Assembly: GCF_038396675.1 (NCBI RefSeq)
Contig: NC_088921.1
Coordinates: 43,239,501 to 43,303,500 of the forward strand
DNA: 64,000 bases
Source of the DNA: Hydra vulgaris
Lineage: Eukaryota > Cnidaria > Hydrozoa > Anthoathecata > Hydridae
Direction of reading: 5' to 3'
Shown here: in pieces, positions 60,261-64,000 of the stretch
Layout of the letters: each line of letters starts with the position of its first letter
Numbering within the stretch: the stretch's first letter is position 1
Translations under genes and position numbers: made by a program
Notes under the pieces: model-generated
Database searches by the model: none
What the model was told of the DNA's origin: nothing
What the model saw: the letters and a program-made list of their open reading frames with translations, nothing else

Positions 60261-61469
60261 GTAATATTTTTCTATGCATCACGATTTATAGGCTTCAGCA
60301 TCTTCTATAATCGCATTTAAATCATGTAGAAGATTTTCATTTTCCATTCCTGCAACTAATTTATGAACCTAGTTATGAACCTTGATTGCATTGTTCATTG
60401 TCAATGACTATGGTAGACTAATTTAAGTCTAGATCTATATTTGAAAAGGGAAAAGTAGTAGCGTGACTATACAAAGTGCAATTTTCACTACATTTAGAAG
60501 GATAATTACTCTTCAGATACCTTTTACCTTTTTCAAGGAGCTAAGTAACATTTTTATACTTCCACTTCTCAGAAATGGCAATCAAATTTTGGAATCCATT
60601 TATTACTAGAGCCTATTGTAAAGCACTTTGTTACATCAAAAAAAGCTTAGAAAGTAATTTTTATAAAACACTCTTGTACAGGTACATTAAAAAAATTTCT
60701 TATGTAAAAATAATTGCAGTGCAAATTATTAAAGGTGTAAAGTAGCTGTTGCTAAACATATCTACACCATTGCTAGTGTATTTGGTTAGTTAAAAATTTG
60801 AAAAATTATTATCACCTGATTAATTATCACCTGAGCACATTTCCACCTTTTTTTTATCATATGAACACACTTTCTAATTCTGAGTGCCAACAGGGCAGTA
60901 GAATTAAAACTATTGTCTCCCTGCATTGGGATTCTACTTGGTCTTCTCTAATAATTGCTTTGATAACAAAAAGACTTGAAAAATTTATATTATTTAAAAA
61001 ATGAGGTTGAAAAAGTTTTCTAAATAAAAACACCCACATTTTAAGATCTACGCTGTCACCTCAATTGAATTAGAGTTAAAGACTAAATTTGTTTAAAGAT
61101 AGAATGAAGAGCTTATCTGCTTTGCATATAAAAAAACTCCAACTGTGCCATTGTGTCAAAATCTTTGTTACTAAACACATTGAAAATAAAATTTTCAAAT
61201 CAAATTTTTGAAATGTGTGGAATAGAACATAATTTGAAGAACTGAATATATTTTTTTCAAAATCCAATTATGTATTGAATTAAAACTTTAGTAACTTGGT
61301 ATATAATACCATGGTATATATAGTTGAATATATAATACTATATTATAATATATAATTTATTAAATGGTACTATAAGACATTTTGTAATATATAATACTAT
61401 ATTATAGTATAATATATATAATTTACACTACTTACATTAAAATATTTTATACTCATTTTTTACTTGAAG
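60261..61469. other. End of the large intron
   Basis: AT-rich sequence leading to the acceptor at 61468-61469. No genes or element ends were recognised. A TA-rich stretch lies at about 61300-61430. Confidence 0.45.
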
Positions 61470-61748
61470 GTTTATTCTATTACAAGAGCTATTGCACTTT
61501 CATTTCGTTGCGTGGCAAAAGATCTTCGAAAAATTGAATGTGGAATTGATGACCGTTGGTCTCATTCTGAAGAGAAGTTACGCTACTTGCGAATCAGATC
61601 TGATACAACTGATACAACTAGAGAATTTGAGAATATTTCTCGAAGACATAATAAATCAGGAATTCTTCCCACTTTGAAATCAGAAGATCATTTAGATTTA
61701 TATGAAGCAGGATCACAAAATGATGCGAGCTGTTTAAATCATTCTGAG
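61470..61748 (+). CDS. PTB-domain gene, exon 2
   Basis: After the acceptor ACTTGAAG the phase-0 reading frame begins VYSITRAIALSFRCVAKDLR. This is the amphipathic C-terminal helix that closes a PTB domain and continues directly from the CHVF strand of exon 1. It is followed by a polar tail (KLRYLRIRSDTTDTTREFEN, then ISRRHNKSGILPTLKSEDHL). The frame reaches a TAG at 61758. The next coding exon (62735) joins in phase 0 if exon 2 ends at GAG|GCAAAT (61748), giving HSE-ESVHK, which would be a GC-AG intron. Alternatively the TAG could end a short isoform. Confidence 0.75.
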
Positions 61749-61825
61749 GCAAATAATTAGATTATTATTATTAATATATAAAATATATTGATAATATAAT
61801 TGGATAATAATAATAATAATATAAA

Positions 61826-61927
<102 letters not shown>

Positions 61928-62734
61928 TACTACCAAGAGCTGCTTTAATTTGCTTGCTAAATTCAAAAGTTAAAAACACCATATTCATTGGCATTTATTT
62001 ACTTAATTAAATTTTCTAAATGGATATTAATTATTTACAAATTGTAAGGAAATGCACTTTTAGTGCAAACAAGTTGTGCAACATTTGAATCTTGTTATTT
62101 TTATTAATCAAATTTAAGTTAAGTATAAGTTACTGAAAATTACATTATGTGAAAAATTTTTTTGGCATTACACACTGTTATGCATACATACGGAAAAAAA
62201 TTATTAGAAATATTTTCTTAACTTTTCTTTATTTTCTTTACCTGAAAAGATGTCTGGGTTAAAGTTAGAATTTCAAAAGTTAACAAATTATATTAGGACA
62301 GTGCCGTTAATTAAAGATCTTAGTAAAAAATAGTTTGTAACTAAATTTTATTTTGCATTTTGCATGATGTTGCTAATAACTATTCTGTATAAAAGTGGTT
62401 TTAGAAAAATTTAATTAACTTTTAAATGTAATGAACTATAAATCTAGCTAAATGATATTTTCAAAATAAATATCTGAGCTAGAGTAAATCAGTATTATCC
62501 AATCTAAGCATCCACGTAAACATGGTAATGATGATTAGTATCTTAGTATTGATTTAACCTAATGACATCTTTTCCCTCTTTTTTTTTCTTTCAAAAAAAG
62601 TATGTTTTTTTTTATCTTGATAAAACCTCATTTGAATATACAATAAAGTTGTAAAAACTAAATATAAGTTTTTATATTTTTCTAAGATTTTCTCGATGTA
62701 AATGTGACATAATAAAATATGAGTTTACTTATAG

Positions 62735-62856
62735 GAGTCTGTTCATAAGACATCAAGCTCAATTGATGATGTTTACCAATCAACTTCTTATGACACAGAT
62801 TTCAGTGATCGTCCTGTATCAGATGACGAGTCTGATACTTTTACTAGTTGTAATGG
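62735..62856 (+). CDS. PTB-domain gene, exon 3
   Basis: An acceptor (TTACTTATAG) precedes 122 coding bases: ESVHKTSSSIDDVYQSTSYD, then TDFSDRPVSDDESDTFTSCN. They end at AATGG|GTATAG (GT at 62857-62858), leaving two bases of the next codon. The serine/aspartate-rich composition suits a phosphorylated, unstructured adaptor tail. Its position about 1 kb downstream of exon 2, the compatible phase and the same strand support one gene. Later exons were not found before the right edge of the window. Confidence 0.7.
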
Positions 62857-63379
62857 GTATAGTTATTACTTTTATTGTTTAAAAATTTTATTATAATGAT
62901 ATTTTTTTTAAATAGAAGAAAGAAATTAAAAAGAGGTTGTTTGTAAATATCATCAAATTTAGATTTGAAGATCTTTTTGCACAAACCTTAAGAGCTATTA
63001 AAAGGTGAGATATTTTTAAAATAAGTTTTATGTTTGTAACAGGAATGCTTAAGTCTTTTGATTTTTTATAGCAGATGTATTTGAAAACAGTCAATGCATT
63101 TGTAGACTTTGGAAAAAAGTGCTTCTATTTTTTATTTAATTTTTATAATTTTTTCCATTATTTATTATATATTTTTTGTTTTATTTGCTTGTTTTCACGT
63201 CACTCAGTGTTGATAATAGTTATAAAAAATATTTTATTTAATTTTTAGAAAATCCCAGTTTTAAACAAAAATTAAACATGGTAAACATGGATCAAATTTA
63301 AATAGTTAAGTTAAATATTAGTTAACAAATAAAAAAGTTTTTTAACATTTGTTATTGAGATAGTTGTTACTAATAGTCA
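62857..63379. other. Intron sequence after PTB exon 3
   Basis: AT-rich, with no recognised gene or repeat. Confidence 0.45.
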
Positions 63380-63700
63380 TTATAATGTGTTAGTAAATCA
63401 CTTGGCTCTCAGTCAAGAGTTTTGAGGTTTAAATCCTCTGGAAATAGTGGAAGTTTTTCTGTGTGGCGGCTTTGTTTAACAAGATTCGTGATTTGGAGTT
63501 TAACAAGGTTCGTGTTTTGGAGTTTAACAAGGTTTGTGTTTTGGAGTTTAACAAGGTTTGTGTTATGAAGTTTAAGGTTAAACAAAAGTTGCAAATGAAA
63601 ATAAGTAATAAAAATAATAAAAAATTGAGAAGCATCCTTTATGGTAGTAGCCCTGCCGATTTTTGGGGAGGTGATTTAGAAAAAAAAGTATATATAAACA
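63380..63700 (+). mobile_element. Possible tRNA-derived SINE with internal 24-bp repeats
   Basis: CTTGGCTCTCAGTCAAG (63401-63417) folds as a 5-bp anticodon-like stem with a 7-nt loop. GAGGTTTAAATCCTC (63424-63438) folds as a T-arm with a B-box-like loop. A tandem repeat of four 24-bp units follows at 63478-63573 (core AACAAGGTTCGTGTTTTGGA). A GC-richer segment (GTAGTAGCCCTGCCGATTTT) and an A-rich run lie downstream. The head-plus-body structure suggests a SINE, but the D-arm is poor. Confidence 0.45.
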
Positions 63701-63709
63701 AATAGTTTT

Positions 63710-64000
63710 TAAATTGATTTAAATAACTTTTTTGCATTTTTACTAGTGTATTAAAAAGAAAAGAAAAAAGAATACGTTATTATTTGTATAATAAATTTGA
63801 GACAAAATTATGAAAAACACCAAAATCTGGTATTGTAGCTAAACATTAAAACTACATTGAAATATATCTTTTGACTTGCTTCATTTGGTTTGGTGTTGAA
63901 AACTTTCTTACTCTGAATATCCAAAATCTGGTAAATTTTGCTGTTAATAGGTTTTTACTGTTACTTGTTTAACTGCACTACTGGTGATTTACAGTGAATG
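63710..64000. other. AT-rich sequence at the right edge
   Basis: No gene, exon or repeat recognised. Confidence 0.4.

Overview
This is an AT-rich, repeat-dominated stretch of an animal genome. Genes have introns (GT-AG junctions, one intron of about 21 kb), one gene encodes a PTB domain, and long (TA)n tracts are common. The mix of Tc1/mariner, piggyBac, hAT, Kolobok-like and non-LTR elements points to a cnidarian, most likely Hydra; that assignment is inference from composition and repeat style.

Host coding sequence is sparse. On the minus strand, 13438-13227 and 12740-12596 are the first two coding exons of an ACSS3-like mitochondrial short-chain acyl-CoA synthetase. An unidentified minus-strand exon lies at 210-52. 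On the plus strand, exons at 39920-40351, 61470-61748 and 62735-62856 appear to form one gene. Its PTB domain is split by a 21.1 kb intron, and its last visible intron seems to start with GC. Two weaker minus-strand exon candidates are at 33146-33326 and 34021-34092.

Mobile elements fill most of the rest. 0.37-2.6 kb: a piggyBac element with TTAA duplications. 2.8-5.0 kb: a 24-bp minisatellite with 288-bp higher-order repeats. 7.5-9.5 kb: a Tc1 element whose 5' leader carries an array of heat-shock elements, a TATA box and an initiator. 9.8-10.5 kb: a deleted mariner-like element that keeps only its DNA-binding region. 11.6-12.5 kb: the 3' end of a LINE. 14.0-15.3 kb: an internally deleted Tc1 element inserted at the exact centre of a perfect palindrome. 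17-19.5 kb: a MITE and two minisatellites. 20.0-28.5 kb: three decayed LINEs, all on the minus strand. 28.65-31.46 kb: a Kolobok-like element with TTAA duplications. 35.0-37.2 kb: an element with imperfect inverted ends that encodes a protein family I cannot assign to a named superfamily. 37.2-38.5 kb: a hAT-like non-autonomous element.

The 21 kb intron of the PTB gene holds a nested series: a 7.6 kb hAT element (43599-51221), containing a second TIR element (46974-49734) with perfect 8-bp duplications, containing a palindromic MITE (49026-49260) within a (TA)n/(CA)n tract. The intron also holds tRNA-derived SINE copies, another LINE fragment and an unassigned protein relic.

Every transposase or reverse transcriptase reading frame seen here is broken by stops, frameshifts or deletions. 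Most open reading frames in the window are chance or repeat translations and are left out. Family names come from remembered motifs, since no database search could be run.
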